A DNA stretch of 64,000 nt from Antedon mediterranea (GCF_964355755.1 NC_092671.1:39201304-39265303); one strand, 5' to 3'. Shown: positions 1-12,711, counted from the first letter of the stretch. Translations and numbers: made by a program. Notes: generated by a model not told the origin, from the letters alone.

Positions 1-57
1 TATTATACCTGTATTTAATAATAACTATTTTAAAACTCTAGTCTAGGATAATATATT

Positions 58-829
58 CGCCGTGGTTAGGATTCCGGCACCGGAACTCAACTACCCACCG
101 TTAGGGAATCCGACACGATATTGCGCATGCCCAGAGCTCTGGGAAGTGAATTATAGCTTGCACAAATACTAGTGCCACACACCACACCACCACCGAGAGT
201 CGGAGTGTTATAGGGATTTACTGTAGCCTAGATAGTCGAGTCGTTGCGCGAGCGAGAGATGGATGAAACTTGGCCTATGCCATACATGAATTTAATAATT
301 AAAATACGACTACGCCACGCGTTAAAATAATTATAATGATATTAAAAAAAATCAGTATCTATCTAAGAATCGTAATGCTGTTTTTAACGTTGCGACCCCG
401 AATTCCCGAACAGTTTTTTCACATCCACGCGGTGGCTGCCGTCAACAAATCAACTTGTGATTGCATGTTATGTACAGTATATTATGCGTTATGAAAAATC
501 ATAAAACTAGTCATGTAATTATATAATTCATAATGATATGAAGTTTATATATGAATGTTCAAGCAACCACTTTTTAATTACAAAATAAATAGGCCCACTA
601 GTCACGTCTAACTGGTAGCCCTAGCCTAGATTAGTGGATCCCGTATTAGTAGGCATATAGGCTAGTTCGCCGTGTGGCGCAGCTATGAAATGATCCATCG
701 CTGTATTGTCAAAGAATTGGTATAGTATGGATGAGTCGCCGATTACCTCGCTCTGGGCATGCGCAATAGCGTGTCGGATTCCCTAACGCTGGGCAGTTGA
801 GTTCCGGTGCCGGAATCCTAACCACGGCG
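58..829. mobile_element. MULE-like non-autonomous DNA transposon, copy 1
   Basis: A 772-bp element with near-perfect terminal inverted repeats of about 79 bp (58-136 and 751-829). The outer ends read CGCCGTGG. It is flanked by a perfect 9-bp direct repeat, TAATATATT, at 49-57 and 830-838, which I read as a target-site duplication. Long inverted repeats plus a 9-bp duplication fit Mutator-like elements. No transposase ORF is visible inside. A second element with the same terminal CGCCGTGG is at 59107-59846. Superfamily assignment is inference. Confidence 0.75.
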
Positions 830-842
830 TAATATATTAGGC

Positions 843-1714
843 CTAGGGTAGATGTACCAGACCTCGGCAATGTGCCAAACCTCGTTTGTTGTATTTGTAT
901 TAGTTATAATTAATTAAATAATTGATATTTTTTGTTTATCTTAACGTATAATATACTTTATTTATAGGTGGTAAATATAAACCACCGATCGTTTACTAGA
1001 CACCAGCGAAACATGTCTGCCAGTAGCCATAAAAACTGAAACCTGAAAACCGGAAGTGACATTTCAGCAAAATAGACCAATGAGCTAACACGTGACTGTT
1101 CCATTTAAAGTTCCAGGGCATGAAAAATTACACACAAGGGACACGTCTGGGATTGAAATAGGCTCCTACTGTAGTGTATCAACATTCCAGAATATTCCAT
1201 TTTCAAACCAATGAAAAAATATAGGGTTTATGAGGGGTGTTAAGATGTTTGGTTGATAATTAATGATATGTGCAAGACTTCGGCACCTAACGGAAATAAC
1301 TAATTAAATTATTATTAAATTTTATTTAAAATATAATTGTTGGTAAAATAAATTTAATATTGCTGTTTTTTGACTCATTTATTTCACATCTGGCCATGGC
1401 TAGGCCTAGCCTAGCTAGGCCTGCTATTTCATCGACGATCGATTGCGCAATCGCTCGCGCGTAATTCCAGGGCTTGCTTGGGCAGCGTATGCCGAGGATT
1501 GGCAGACACATGCCGAGGTTTGGTAAATAAATAAAAAACACATTTTTTATTATTGTTTGTTAATTATAAATATTTATTTGATAATTCACACTGTATTTAC
1601 TACTTATATAAATACTAAAAACTTTACCAAAAAATATTTTGTGATGCTTTTAAAAAATACACTTAAATAACGAATTTCCCTGTAACCTGCCGAGGTCTGG
1701 TACATCTACCCTAG
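843..1714. mobile_element. DNA element with 27-bp perfect terminal inverted repeats
   Basis: The first 27 bases (843-869, beginning CTAGGGTAGATG) are the exact reverse complement of 1688-1714. The interior holds further diverged copies of a TGCCGAGGTTTGGTA-like motif (around 870-885, 1490-1530). No coding capacity is recognised. The inverted repeat ends in CTAG on both sides, so a TA or CTAG target site is possible but cannot be decided. It starts five bases after the target duplication of the neighbouring MULE-like element. Confidence 0.65.
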
Positions 1715-2659
1715 TTATTACTTGATTTACTTGATGTTGAGACTTATAAAGCCATAGAATATTAATTAATACTATTGCCTATCGAACCAGTTAGGTCTAA
1801 TGGGCTCTGGGTGCAACCAAAAAAGAATATAGTTCTAGTAATATCAAATAAATTCAGCAGTCTATTCTAGGCCTAGCTAGCATCAACCACGTCATCTATC
1901 CATGTCCATTGTCATGTCGTACAGCAGCAGCAGCAGTCGGTGAGCTAGCGTCGGTTTCAAGCTTAAACACAATCACGCAATAACAAGACTTAATTGCACT
2001 AATATAAGCCTTACTAGCTTTAGTATAATAACAAAACATATAGCAAGACTACTAAACATTCATATCGGAAGAAATTTACACTTAAAATAACTAATTTATC
2101 TAATAAATAAACGAAATGTTATGCTTACGTGTACAAGCTGATAGCCTACTTTTCGGAAAGACACAAATTACGTTGCTTAAATTACGCCCTCTGTTGTGTT
2201 TCATTATTATATTATTATTATGCAAAACTTATGTGACGTCATCCGAATTACGTAACCGAAGAAAACGTGTACGGCAAACACAGGCAAAAGAATAAAATAG
2301 GCCTATAACTGTATTTCTTTTGAGTTGAAGAGTACCACTGTTCTACTGTATTTAACGTTCAATAATAATAACTAATTCTCCCCATTCAACGAATACAAAA
2401 TATTCATTATACAAATTATACATAAATTGGGAGAATATTTTTTTATGTAAAATTAGGATTTCATTCGTTGAAAGAAAATCAAAAATATTCTTACCATCAA
2501 TGAAAACATTTTTAATACTCACTATAATTTGGAAAATTAATTCCATTTATAAAAATGCTGATCCTTAAAAAGATAGTAATTAATTTGCAAATAAAACAAA
2601 CAATATATCATGTAATATATTATACAATTTAATAATAAATTCTATATATATCTTTAACA
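1715..2659. other. Intergenic, no gene seen
   Basis: AT-rich DNA 3' of TE1. I see a short CAG run near 1921-1936 and several TAGGCCTA-type words, but no coding exon, RNA gene or clear transposon. Confidence 0.5.
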
Positions 2660-4380
2660 TCACAAGGAAGAACATAGCTTGGAATTAAAATGTAGTTGGC
2701 ATCTACAAACAACATTGCCACCACACTTAGCTTCAAAATGTAGTAAATGTTCATTTTGTGAACTCTGCCAAACTGTAAAAACAACTTCATCTCCTTCTAA
2801 TGTTTCACCAAGATACTGAATAATAAATTCCTTCAACTTTGACCTTACAACATCCAGGGTGATTACTGTAAAGGTTTTTGCCGCTACAGCCTCTCGTGCT
2901 AAGTGAACACAAAATTTTAAATACGCTGTGTTATTTGTATGTTTATTAAGATCCACATCCTCTTCACAAATGATAAACTTTTTACAATAGCTCTTCACTC
3001 CCGAGGAATTATTGTTAAATTGTAACATTGGTGGGATATCTGGTTTGTTTGCAGATGCATAGAAGTATATATTCTTTATTGTATCTGGGAATGGTGTAGA
3101 TTTGCGTGTAGCTCGATTCACACACACCATCTGAACATGGCACTTGCTAAAGCAATCGTCTGACACCATTATTTTGGACTCAAAAAGCATTGAAGACTTG
3201 CCGCAATACAACACAGAGAACAACCCATGTGTTGGTTGCACTGATAGAATGCTTTTACTGTTTAATTTGTCATCTACATCCACTTTCAAATGTCTTACAA
3301 AGAGAGTGTGATTATTGAAAAACAGAGGGTGTTGCTCCTTCATCGTTAGTCTTAAGCCAATAGCTCGTATACACTGATGAGTAAACGCAATTTTCCATGG
3401 TAGAATATATCCTATAAAACAAATAGTAAAACGAAAATGGTAATAATGCTATAGCAGGCTTCCCTAGAAAGTCTTACCTTGGAATCCTGATTAAAACTGG
3501 TAATGCTAAATATCTTTTGTTTTAAAATGTCTAACATTACACCCAATTCTCTAACTAATAAAATATATATATCAACATTTATGAGTGTTGTTATTATATC
3601 ATGTCTTGGGTGAGAAGAGATACATGTTAGACAGTGTATGAATTGCACTATGTTTTAAAGCCCCATTCCCTACGTTTTTTAGATTTAATTTAAGATCACA
3701 AACTATATTTAATGTAAAAATAATACTATATGGTCCTATTGCGATAACTTTTTTCGTCTTTAAACGGTTAAAAATGTGAAAAATAAGTCGATTCTAATAA
3801 TTATAGCGGCCCGCTATAAATCCCAAAATGCATTGCGCGCGGATTGATATTTTTGTTTTTCACCTGTAATTCGCCCACTTTTCGATCGATCGTGAGGCCA
3901 AAACAAATGGAAGACTCCTAACTTTTCAGCGAAAATACCGGGTTTTCCCCAATTTGTATCAACGGAGTCTGGCAAAAATAGAAAGACAATTAATGCAGCA
4001 ACTATACAATGTCAGGCTAGGTATATAGGTAGCGTACGATGTTCGTACGTTACCGATGTTTAACAGCTAGGCCTACAAAACTAAGCCTAGCTAGGCTAGG
4101 CCTAAGACCGTCCACGAGAGGTCGATCGCCGCGAGCTACTTAGGTAGTGCATTGTTTCTCACTTTTTATCATAATTTACCATAAAACGTACATTTAAGAC
4201 AAGGAATGACATGGTTTAATGTTTTTAAAGTGATATATATGTATTATTTTCCAAAAAACGTCCAAAATTGCAGGGAAGGGGTCTTTAATACTAACCATGT
4301 TCATCAAATTCTTCTGCTGTATGTGTTCCAATATCAATTACAAATGTCTTGTTAGCAGGAGCTGAAGCTGGTGATGCCAT
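2660..4380 (-). CDS. Double-hotdog acyl-ACP/acyl-CoA thioesterase-like protein TE1
   Basis: Two exons, complement(join(2660..3411,4296..4380)), 278 residues. Exon 1 starts at MASPASAPANK and ends in phase 1 at a GT donor. Exon 2 starts after TTTTATAG, so the split codon gives Gly in EEFDEH-GYILPW. The N-terminal half resembles one hotdog domain. The C-terminal half carries EDVDLNKHTN (D182, N184, H186) and YLGETLEGDE (E231), which align with the D-x-N-x-H and downstream Glu of plant-type acyl-ACP thioesterases. By family knowledge it would hydrolyse an acyl thioester; substrate is unknown. It has no leader peptide, unlike TE3-TE6. An in-frame TAG seven codons upstream fixes the ATG if the first exon is not extended by splicing. 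Family membership is inferred from motifs only. Confidence 0.78.
3412..4295 (-). other. Intron 1 of TE1
   Basis: 884-bp phase-1 intron with GT-AG ends on the minus strand. It contains several AGGCCTA/TAGCCTAG words near 4070-4110 and no recognised transposon. Short ORFs here are chance. Confidence 0.7.
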
Positions 4381-5085
4381 AACCAATGCAGGTTGATGAC
4401 CCTATTTGCAACAAAAACAAGCCTGTGCTGTAGATTTAGATAATATATGCATGTATAGATATTACTGTATTAATTATTATTATTAATTTCAAACTCACAA
4501 GGATTTAGATACAAAAGTAGAGAAATAAATTATGTAGGCTGCAGCAGCTTTAGTCAGCTCGCATCACTGCGGGTTAGGTCAGTCACTGTTCTGCCCAAGA
4601 AGATGAATGGTGCTGGTATGGTTGGTAGGCTACAAATAATACAGTACAGTACATTAAAACCATGGAGGTAATAATGTTTTACCTCCATAGCAAACTGAAT
4701 GAACTCAACACTCGGTTATCCATACTAGACCTAAAACAACATGCAAATATTATATAATTCTAGCTAAATAACAAACCCAATTGTCTATCTCTGGCCTAGG
4801 CCTAATTATTTGTGCAGTACTTACTTACCCGTTACCGTTCCGAAAGATATATGAATTTCAGCAACATGTGCAGTAAAGCGTGAAAACGAAAACAAGAGCA
4901 CGCGATGGGAATACATAACAGTTATGCATGGTTTAATGAATATTCATTATTCATGCATGATGTAACAGTAATTCTATACTTCAAATGAATTTCAATACTT
5001 TCTTTAATATCTTTTTTTTTAACAATAAGTTTCAACAAATTATGAGTACATATTATAACATACTGTACATTTATTGGAAAATTAT

Positions 5086-5252
5086 ATTATAAATGTATAG
5101 GCTTTACTGATTGAATGTGATGTATATTTATATATTTAAATTATATTATAAATGTATAGGCTTCACTAATTGAATGTGATGTATATTTATATATTTAAAT
5201 TATATTATAAATGTATAGGTTTTACTGATCGAATGTGATGTATATTTATTTT
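5086..5252. repeat. About 59-bp tandem repeat, three copies
   Basis: Three adjoining copies of a unit with TATAGGCTTTACTGATTGAA and GTGATGTATATTTATATATT, starting near 5086, 5145 and 5204. It lies in the interval between TE1 and TE2, which otherwise shows only a LINE/SINE-like tail near 5300-5370 (AAATTTATAAAGCGCTTCAA). Confidence 0.75.
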
Positions 5253-5569
5253 TCCACACAAACTGAAGTCAGTCGAATTCTGATCAAAATAATAAAATAA
5301 TAATAAATTAAATTTATAAAGCGCTTCAATATGACAGAAACAAACTCTAAGCGCTGAAATATACAATGTCATACATTTTCCTTTAAAAAATACATCACAA
5401 GTATTATAAGAAATGATATTAAAAAACAAGTATGCAAACAGACATCATCTTGGTTCAATCTCTCTTAAAATATTAATTTTATTAGTACCGTAATTGTAGG
5501 AATGGTGCTTCCACTGTTTAAAAAAAAGTGTACATTTTTTTAAAACTTTAACAATGAAGAATATATTTA

Positions 5570-6737
5570 TTACAATGAAGACATTAATTTATTATCTAAA
5601 TGAAATTGAGATCTGATAACGATGCTGTCACTTTTCTTTGCCTCAAAATGAATCAGATATTTGTTTTGTGAATCTTGCCACATATCAAAACATATTTCAT
5701 CTCCTTTCACACTCTCACCAAGATACTGTATAGTATAATCTCTCAGTGGACTCTCTAAAAATTCTTGACATAGAATTCCATCAGTAATTGCACTGCTAAA
5801 AACAGTATCACATAATTTCATATATGCAGCATTGTTGGTATGCCCATTCGAATCAACATGCTCCTCTCTGATTATTATTTTTTTGTTATAAATAACCTGT
5901 CCTGTAGATTGTGGAGTTTCTAATAACGGTGAAAGTACGGGTCGTTTCCCATTAACAGCGTACGCATAAATATTCCTCACGGTTTCATCGAACGCAGCAG
6001 GTTTTCGAGTTTGTTTGTCGACGCCTATGCATTGAGCAGTACATGTACTGTAGCACTGTTGTTCATTCTCTAAAATAAGACGCGTGTTACATAACAATGA
6101 AGAGCTACCTAAATAAGTTACTGTAAAATCTGCATGGATGGGTTGAGAGGATAAAGCACTCGTGAGATTTGTATTCACATGTGCAGTTTGGTGTCGTATG
6201 TAAAGGGTTGAGTTTTTGAAAAAAACATCATGATGATTTGCCAGTGATGCTCGAAGTCCAGCTAAACGGGCATATTGGTGAAGAAGAGCCAGTCTGGATG
6301 GATGAATGTAACCTGAAATAGATTGAAAAAAAAAAGAACAATATTTTGGTCTTGAACTTTTAAAGTCATCAAACTCATCAAGTTTGGTGGTAGGCCAAAG
6401 AGGCAATCTAAAATGAGGGGGTTCAAATCCCATTAGAGATCAACTTGGGATTTTTTTTTCACATACTTACTGTACAGAGTACGGTATCTGACATACTAAT
6501 ATATGGGGCCACATTATGTGTGTAATTAATTATTGAAGTCCCTTGTATTGTAATCTAGGTCAATTTACTTAAAAATCAAAGCTTATTTGACCAGGCTCTG
6601 AAATGCATTTTACATGAATAATTTAAAGGAAAAAGTTGACATTCACTACCTCTTTTGTTAAAGTCCTCCTGTAGTAGTTTTCCAGGACCAATATTAACTT
6701 TAAAATTCTTCAATATGCTCATTCTTGTCGACGTCAT
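5570..6737 (-). CDS. Double-hotdog thioesterase-like protein TE2
   Basis: Two exons, complement(join(5570..6312,6650..6737)), 276 residues. Exon 1 encodes MTSTRMSILKNFKVNIG...DFNKR and ends in phase 1. Exon 2 begins with Gly at GYIHPSRLALLHQ after a TTTCAG acceptor. The second hotdog half has EHVDSNGHTNN (D183, N185, H187) and YLGESVKGDE (E229), so all catalytic positions of the acyl-ACP thioesterase type are present. The reading frame extends upstream in exon 1 to a TTG but no other ATG, so the start at 6737 is preferred. It shares intron position and phase with all other copies. Substrate unknown. Confidence 0.78.
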
Positions 6738-8462
6738 TGTGTTTTTGTTGATCCTTGAAATAATAAAACCTATTTTTATTTTGCAAAAATTTGAATTAAA
6801 CAAGAAAATTAAATCTTCAAAGAATTTAATTTAGATTTTAGGCCTACCTAATTTTATTATGGATAATTAATAATAATATATGTCTGTCAACTCTCCAGTC
6901 AGTTGATAATTAATCTTAAATTTTCGCATAAACACTACCGGAAAGTAACGTTTTCCGCCCACCGACCTTCATCATAAGATTAGGCACGCTAACTAATATA
7001 GTACTACTGTAGCCTCTACTCTAGAGCCAAGATTAGGTTGGTAAGTCTCGCACCGCGAGGACGAGTAGGCCTATAGCCTAGGCCGCGCCTACGTACGCCC
7101 AGAGCTCTAATCTAGGCCTAGGCTAGGGCTAGCTAGAGAGTTAGTACTGCTGCCTAACTAGACATTTTACAACTTATACTTTGAAGTTTTTATTATATAT
7201 AATGTTACAAGATCCCTAAATAATGTGTAGGCCGCCGAAATAATAATTTAATATTGAAATAAAAATGCGAAATAAAAAGTTGTACTTTCACACAACTTAA
7301 CCATAGAAGAACACCGCCCTCAAATGCCTGCAAAAGTTTTGCCCAAACACTCTCGACTTGAAAAATACTGATTTCAGATATAAACTAATCAGTCAAATTC
7401 GGTTCAATTTATCTCGGTCAAATCATAAACATGAAACAGAAGTTAGTACAAAAAGTTGTATTGATAAATATATTATTCTTGTAATCCTGAGAATAATTCA
7501 TTTTTTTTTTTTACAAAACTATTAAAACGTGTTCGTCAGTATCACATTTACAATGTCATTGAAACTTGTTCAGCATCAAAATAAAAGAAATTACAGTTTT
7601 AATGATACATATACTACAGTTTCAGAAAGCTTATACAATCTCTTTTTGCTTTTATCTTTTATCAATCAATTAACCAGAAGATGATTGAGACCTACGTTTT
7701 CTTAATGCTTTTCATATTGTCGTACATTTCAGTTGGTGAAACAATAAAATACAAACGTATAGATCATTATACATCAAGGTATAAACATGATCGATGACAT
7801 ATATATCTCGACATAAAGGTATGCATAATCCAAAGATAATTTAGTTAAATTTATTTATTTATTTATCATACTACAAAGGCCATTTCTTTCTAAAGCCCGG
7901 CGGCGCACACTAGAGCTTCCGGCTGAGCCAACTGCCACGAGTAACACTTGCCTCATCACAGAAAATCGCGTACTGGAGGCGTTTAGTGTGCGTCCGATAG
8001 AACGCGATCACAGTTTGCGGCAAATTTTTTAGGCGATCTTGTCAAAGACCCTTTAGATTTACCTAAAAATGGTATTGAACAGAAAAATAGGGTAAAACAT
8101 TCACAATTACATCATACATAGAACAAATTTACAATTTAAAAACATTAATCAAAACATCCATCAACTGTAAAACGCTTAAAAGGTTCAAAGCTTAAAGCTT
8201 TAGGTTTTAAAAGATATCCAAGTATGTTATGTTTTAAAAAAGGTATCTCTTTTAACCATATTATAATTGTACGTACATACATGTTATAAACACAGTTTAA
8301 AATATGTAATCTTTGTATATCATAGTCAGGAATGGAATAATGAATAAAAGTGGGCTAAACCCACGAAAGAAAAAACAAGGCCATATAGATGGCTGCAGTC
8401 GCGTGCTCATTAGTGTTTACCGACCGACCGACCAACCTACCTACCAACTGAGCGAAATTTAG
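6738..8462. other. Intergenic, no gene seen
   Basis: AT-rich DNA upstream of TE2 with clustered TAGGCCTA/CTAGGC words at 7070-7140. From about 8375 a repeat contains GCTGCAGTCGCGTG and a GACC-type tetranucleotide run (ACCGACCGACCGACC), also seen near 9410-9442 and 17220-17280. No exon recognised. Confidence 0.5.
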
Positions 8463-8594
8463 CATTCCAGGTCTTAATGAAGAGGAAACCGCTGAATCAA
8501 TTAATCAGCACTTTGAGGATGTCTGTTGCCAATTACCTGCTCTGGAACAAAACAACTTGCCTGCATATCTTCCATCCTTGCAGCCGCGATTGAT
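8463..8594 (+). mobile_element. LINE fragment, region before the reverse transcriptase domain
   Basis: Plus-strand translation gives an uninterrupted stretch including GLNEEETAESINQHFEDVCC and LPALEQNNLPAYLPSLQPRL. This matches the linker that precedes the reverse transcriptase core in jockey/CR1-like LINEs of marine invertebrates. It starts after a stop and ends without continuing into an RT core, so it is a short relic. Confidence 0.7.
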
Positions 8595-9404
8595 AAATAT
8601 ATTTAAAATACGAGTGAACCTAAATTATACTTTGTACTGATAAAATGAATGAAGAAATGATCTATTTTTTTATGACATTGCATTTTTGCTCTATTGGATA
8701 AATTTTAATGATTAATGTACAGTATATTTATTTTTTTATGCATATTGTAAATTGTTTTGTATTTTTTATTCTGTAATGTAACTTTTTATTATATGTACTA
8801 CAATAATTTCAGACTTATTCTGCTTTTTGTAATGTTTTTATATACCGGAATAAAAAAAAATAAATAAAAAATAAAAATAAAAATTACTGAACATGTTTAA
8901 AAATGTTGAAATGTTTAAAAACATTTATATTTTTAAAATGTACACGTGCTCGTATAACGTAATTTCGAGTTGAAAAGTAAGTCAAGAAAACAGAAATCTG
9001 GCAAAAAGAATGCGCAACAACATTTAACGCGGAGCGCGTGCGCAAAAATCTGCGCACTCATGGCAATTTTGTAAACGCTTAAAATTGCCTGAAATTAATT
9101 TTGAAAATTTTAAGCGCACGTACGCATGCGTTACCTGCGCTACTCACGTAATTGTATTGCCATATGATTATTTATGCCCTGAAATTTATGAGTACAAAAT
9201 TTTATTCAATTGTGATTCATGGTTGTGAAGATATGATTACAAACGTGATTTCGTTAAATCTTGCGTAGACCACGTAATTTTTTATTGCGCACCGTGAAAA
9301 CATAACCACATTGATTCCTGGCCATAAGGAATATACTGTGAAAAATTGACCTAGCTAGATTAAACTGATAAGGTCAGAAAGCGATAAAACGCATAGTGAT
9401 ACCG

Positions 9405-9445
9405 GACCGACAGACCGACAGACCGACCGACCGACCGACATAGTG
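9405..9445. repeat. GACC/GACA simple repeat at the end of a dispersed repeat
   Basis: A run of GACCGACCGACC units followed by GACATAGTGAACTATAGAG. The same junction (CCGACATAGTGAGCTGTAGAG) recurs at 17260-17285, so this is the edge of a dispersed repeat family, not an isolated microsatellite. The stretch 8595-9650 otherwise shows no gene. Confidence 0.7.
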
Positions 9446-9650
9446 AACTATAGAGTCGCGTCCACGCGACTAAAAAACCTGTAAAACTTTAAAATATATA
9501 TTGCATATGCGCTATTATGATTTAACAATCTTTGAGCTAGTTAAAAATATGAGTTGAATTTGGTACAAAAGACAGACGTAGATGACATTGATTGGTCAAA
9601 TCACTTACGTTACGTTACGTCCTAAATAAATTGAACCTAGATTTAGTGAT

Positions 9651-11387
9651 CTATTTAGTTCTAAATGCTAAGTATAATTCACTGCACAGCAGGACTGAGT
9701 GGAAATGATACAATTCTGCCACTGGAAACAGAACACTTTCGATGATGTTCCAGTTACGTTCACCAAAAAACCAGACGTTTGTTGGTGAGTCCACAAGAAC
9801 AGCATGAAGAGCGATAAACGTGTCTGTAGCCAAAATAAACGCATTACAAACAGCAAGATACAAGAAACAATCACAAAGACGGTAGGATACAACCGATGAA
9901 CGCAATGACGGCACTCGGCGACGCGCGGAAACAAAGAAGCATGTCTGCATTATAATCTGAACATAGTTTACGATGGAGTACGAAAAACAGAGAGCAGAAT
10001 CAGTTACTGTGGCGTTAAAAACAGTTTTGTTATCATTATCAACAATCCTGATTTCCGGTGACGAAGAATTAAGGTGGTGCAATAATGTCGCAGATGTAAT
10101 AGTCGTAAAAGTGGTGACAAGAAATGTAGCTGTGACGGTACTGAAGAGAAGTTTTTCGCTTCCATCCAAGGCTTGTCTTCTGTCGTACCGAAAATGTGAC
10201 AAATATCGGACCCCAAACATAACAGGAATGATTAACAGTACCTGATACACCAGTCTAAACGTGTGATAAATGTAAATGACAACAACATCGGTACTCTGAA
10301 GCATAAGCATAGCAGCAGATGTGATCAAAAGCAAGGAAACGAAGACAGAAAATAGCATAGGAAATGAGCAATGTCTTTCTTGGTGATGATGATCAGTGCG
10401 GCCAGAGTCTAGTTCGTCATTATTATAATGTTCACCATTAGTCGCGGATTTATTTTCACTTGGAACGAGGCTGAACCAATGATGAAGAAATATTCCAATG
10501 GAGAGAATGTAGAACTCAATAGCAAACGGGTAGCATATGTCTTGTATGACATACACACTTTTGTCAAACGACCGGTTGCTGTTATAACATCCTACATCGT
10601 AATCTCCTGACGTGTTCTTCTTCCAACCATCACGATTTTGCCACGGTTGTGTAACAGCAAGTCGTACTAAACCGATATAGACCAAACCCTCTAGTAAAGC
10701 AATGACATTAGCACTTACGAATAGCAAGAAAGAATAACAGAACCACGGACTGCTTTTAAACTTAATGTTTTTGAAATAAACGAAAAATACAATCTGACAG
10801 CAGAAAAAAATGTTACAAACGCCTCGAAAGACAAGATATAGGGTGTCTTCTTTTACGTATTTGTTTGTGTCATATTCGTTGACAAAAAATGGAATGCATG
10901 TACCAACTTGAACCATATCAATTGAAAACATGAATAAAGTCATACCGCCAAATATGTAAATGCCAATCAAAGAAGGACTTGACTTCTGGTGACTTTTCTT
11001 AAGTGATTCATGAAGAATGTCTGATGCATCGTGTTGATCATTGATGCAGTTCACACCTTCTGTATTCAATGGCACGATATACGACATCTCAATCCATCTT
11101 TGTTTTGATTTCAGGAATTGTAACAGGATTATAATAACAAATATTACAAACATAATCGTGAAGATTAATCTTACAGTCCAAAAGGAACGAGGTGACATTA
11201 TGCTTGTAAAAATCACAACTGATGCAAATGAAGCGAACCAAATGGAAAGGAGAAGAGATGCATAAAATCCGTCCTCTTTATCATCTTTTCCTCTTCGTCC
11301 GGTTCGAAGTAATTGGACCAGTACTTGCCCGAAAGAAATACTTTTGTGATTTTGTAAGTTCATCATCAGTGGAGAGTTGCCAGACAT
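9651..11387 (-). CDS. Otopetrin-like proton channel, copy A
   Basis: Single-exon ORF of 578 residues. About twelve hydrophobic segments are visible (roughly 41-63, 72-92, 139-165, 182-206, 214-236, 283-305, 342-363, 370-392, 411-434, 465-486, 502-525, 547-573), as in otopetrins. Diagnostic stretches are CYPFAIEFYILSIGIF near 285-300 and the C-terminal NWNIIESVLFPV...YHFHSVLLC, matching the W-II...P...Y-FHS signature of the family. Length is close to vertebrate OTOP proteins (about 600). Otopetrins form proton-selective channels; here substrate and gating are inference. A loop near 330-340 is His-rich (TDHHHQERH). Possible N-glycosylation sites fall in loops (NTS, NRS, NKT, NAT). It is a tandem duplicate of copy B. 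Confidence 0.82.
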   Translation of the reverse strand: MSGNSPLMMNLQNHKSISFGQVLVQLLRTGRRGKDDKEDGFYASLLLSIWFASFASVVIFTSIMSPRSFWTVRLIFTIMFVIFVIIILLQFLKSKQRWIEMSYIVPLNTEGVNCINDQHDASDILHESLKKSHQKSSPSLIGIYIFGGMTLFMFSIDMVQVGTCIPFFVNEYDTNKYVKEDTLYLVFRGVCNIFFCCQIVFFVYFKNIKFKSSPWFCYSFLLFVSANVIALLEGLVYIGLVRLAVTQPWQNRDGWKKNTSGDYDVGCYNSNRSFDKSVYVIQDICYPFAIEFYILSIGIFLHHWFSLVPSENKSATNGEHYNNDELDSGRTDHHHQERHCSFPMLFSVFVSLLLITSAAMLMLQSTDVVVIYIYHTFRLVYQVLLIIPVMFGVRYLSHFRYDRRQALDGSEKLLFSTVTATFLVTTFTTITSATLLHHLNSSSPEIRIVDNDNKTVFNATVTDSALCFSYSIVNYVQIIMQTCFFVSARRRVPSLRSSVVSYRLCDCFLYLAVCNAFILATDTFIALHAVLVDSPTNVWFFGERNWNIIESVLFPVAELYHFHSVLLCSELYLAFRTK

Positions 11388-12711
11388 GTTGTAGATAGTT
11401 TTTAACTAATCTTTAAATCTTTAGATTGTGATACAATATTCCTCTGTCTGATTAGTTAGGATAGTGACATATTTAGCTCAGTCTGAGTTATATTATGTTT
11501 ATTATTTATAATCGAAAGCAATAACATAATTATATAGCTTTCGTTTTCACAAATTAAATGATAATTTAAATAAATAATTAGGCCTTTAATAATATAATAA
11601 TTCATAATAAAGTTTCATAAACAACATAATTATTCGCTTCAAAGTGAGTTAGCATTTTTGTTTCTTCTTTCACTTATCCTTTGATACTTCTTCAAGGTTA
11701 AAGGTCACACACAAGTGGAGTTTGATAATTTGTGACATGCGCGGGAAGAAGACGAAGAATGTTTGTCATAAATGATAAAACCAAGAAAGAATATGCAAGT
11801 TAATTTTATTATTAATAGTCTAAAATGTTTTTATATTAATTTGTCATGAAGATCAATAAAACACAATCGGCATAGTTGAAAGGATCTGCAGGAAATACTC
11901 CACTAATTTAGAAACTAAAAACAAGCCACCTGCGGGGAGCTGTGGTTTCTATGCAAATTAGAGACATTTCTTTAAAAATAAATGATAAAGTTGTACGAAG
12001 CAATTCAAAATATTATTATCCTCGTGATCTTGACAAATAGTTCATTTTCTTTTTTGGAAAAACTATTAAAACGTATGTACACTTTACACGCCATTTCCAG
12101 GAGTAATTGAAACTTGAATTTATCATTCGAAACTCATTCATCATCAAATTAAACGAAATTACAGATTTAATCACAAACTTACTGCAGTTTCAGATATCTA
12201 ATAATTGAATCTACTTTTGCAAGAATCTTTTATTCGAATCTTTTATTCGAATCAACCAGGCGCGCAAGATAATTAGCATAATAATAACTTCTCTTGTATA
12301 ACATTAATATTATTTAACATATTTTCGTATGTTATGACCGTAAATATGAACTCTCTCTACTAAATCCTTTATTTGACATGGTGAATATTTATTATTCAAT
12401 AAATAATTTATTTATAATCATAGTTTCCGCTACATATATATATATACATTTCGCAAGCTTGTCCACCTACACGGAATAAGAAGTAAATTTCTTCATGTTG
12501 GGAAATTTAAAATTAAAAATTAAAATAAAGATTATCTTTGAGTGCACATGCATGATACATATCAGAAGTTACTTAACGCTACCTTATCTACTTATAACAA
12601 CTTAAGTGTATTAATGTGAAAGAATTGTACTTCTATAGAGTTGAAAATTATCATTTCTTTACAAACGCAGGCATAGCAATACTTATCCATAACACATTTG
12701 GTAGAAGTGAT
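11388..12711. other. Spacer between the otopetrin copies
   Basis: AT-rich spacer without recognised exon. It has a short direct duplication (CTTTTATTCGAAT twice near 12225-12252) and a TA-rich run near 12435. The stretch 12010-12190 resembles 7440-7610, downstream of copy A's 3' side (shared words such as TTCATTTTTTTTT...ACAAAACTATTAAAACGT), which suggests that the duplicated otopetrin unit includes flanking DNA. Confidence 0.45.

Noticed and set aside
6650-6803. Longer N-terminus for TE2
   Set aside because: The extension begins at TTG, not ATG; no upstream ATG is in frame in this exon.
9973-10245. Plus-strand ORF of 90 codons, repeated at 13034-13306
   Set aside because: It is the complement of the otopetrin coding sequence, conserved only because the other strand is.
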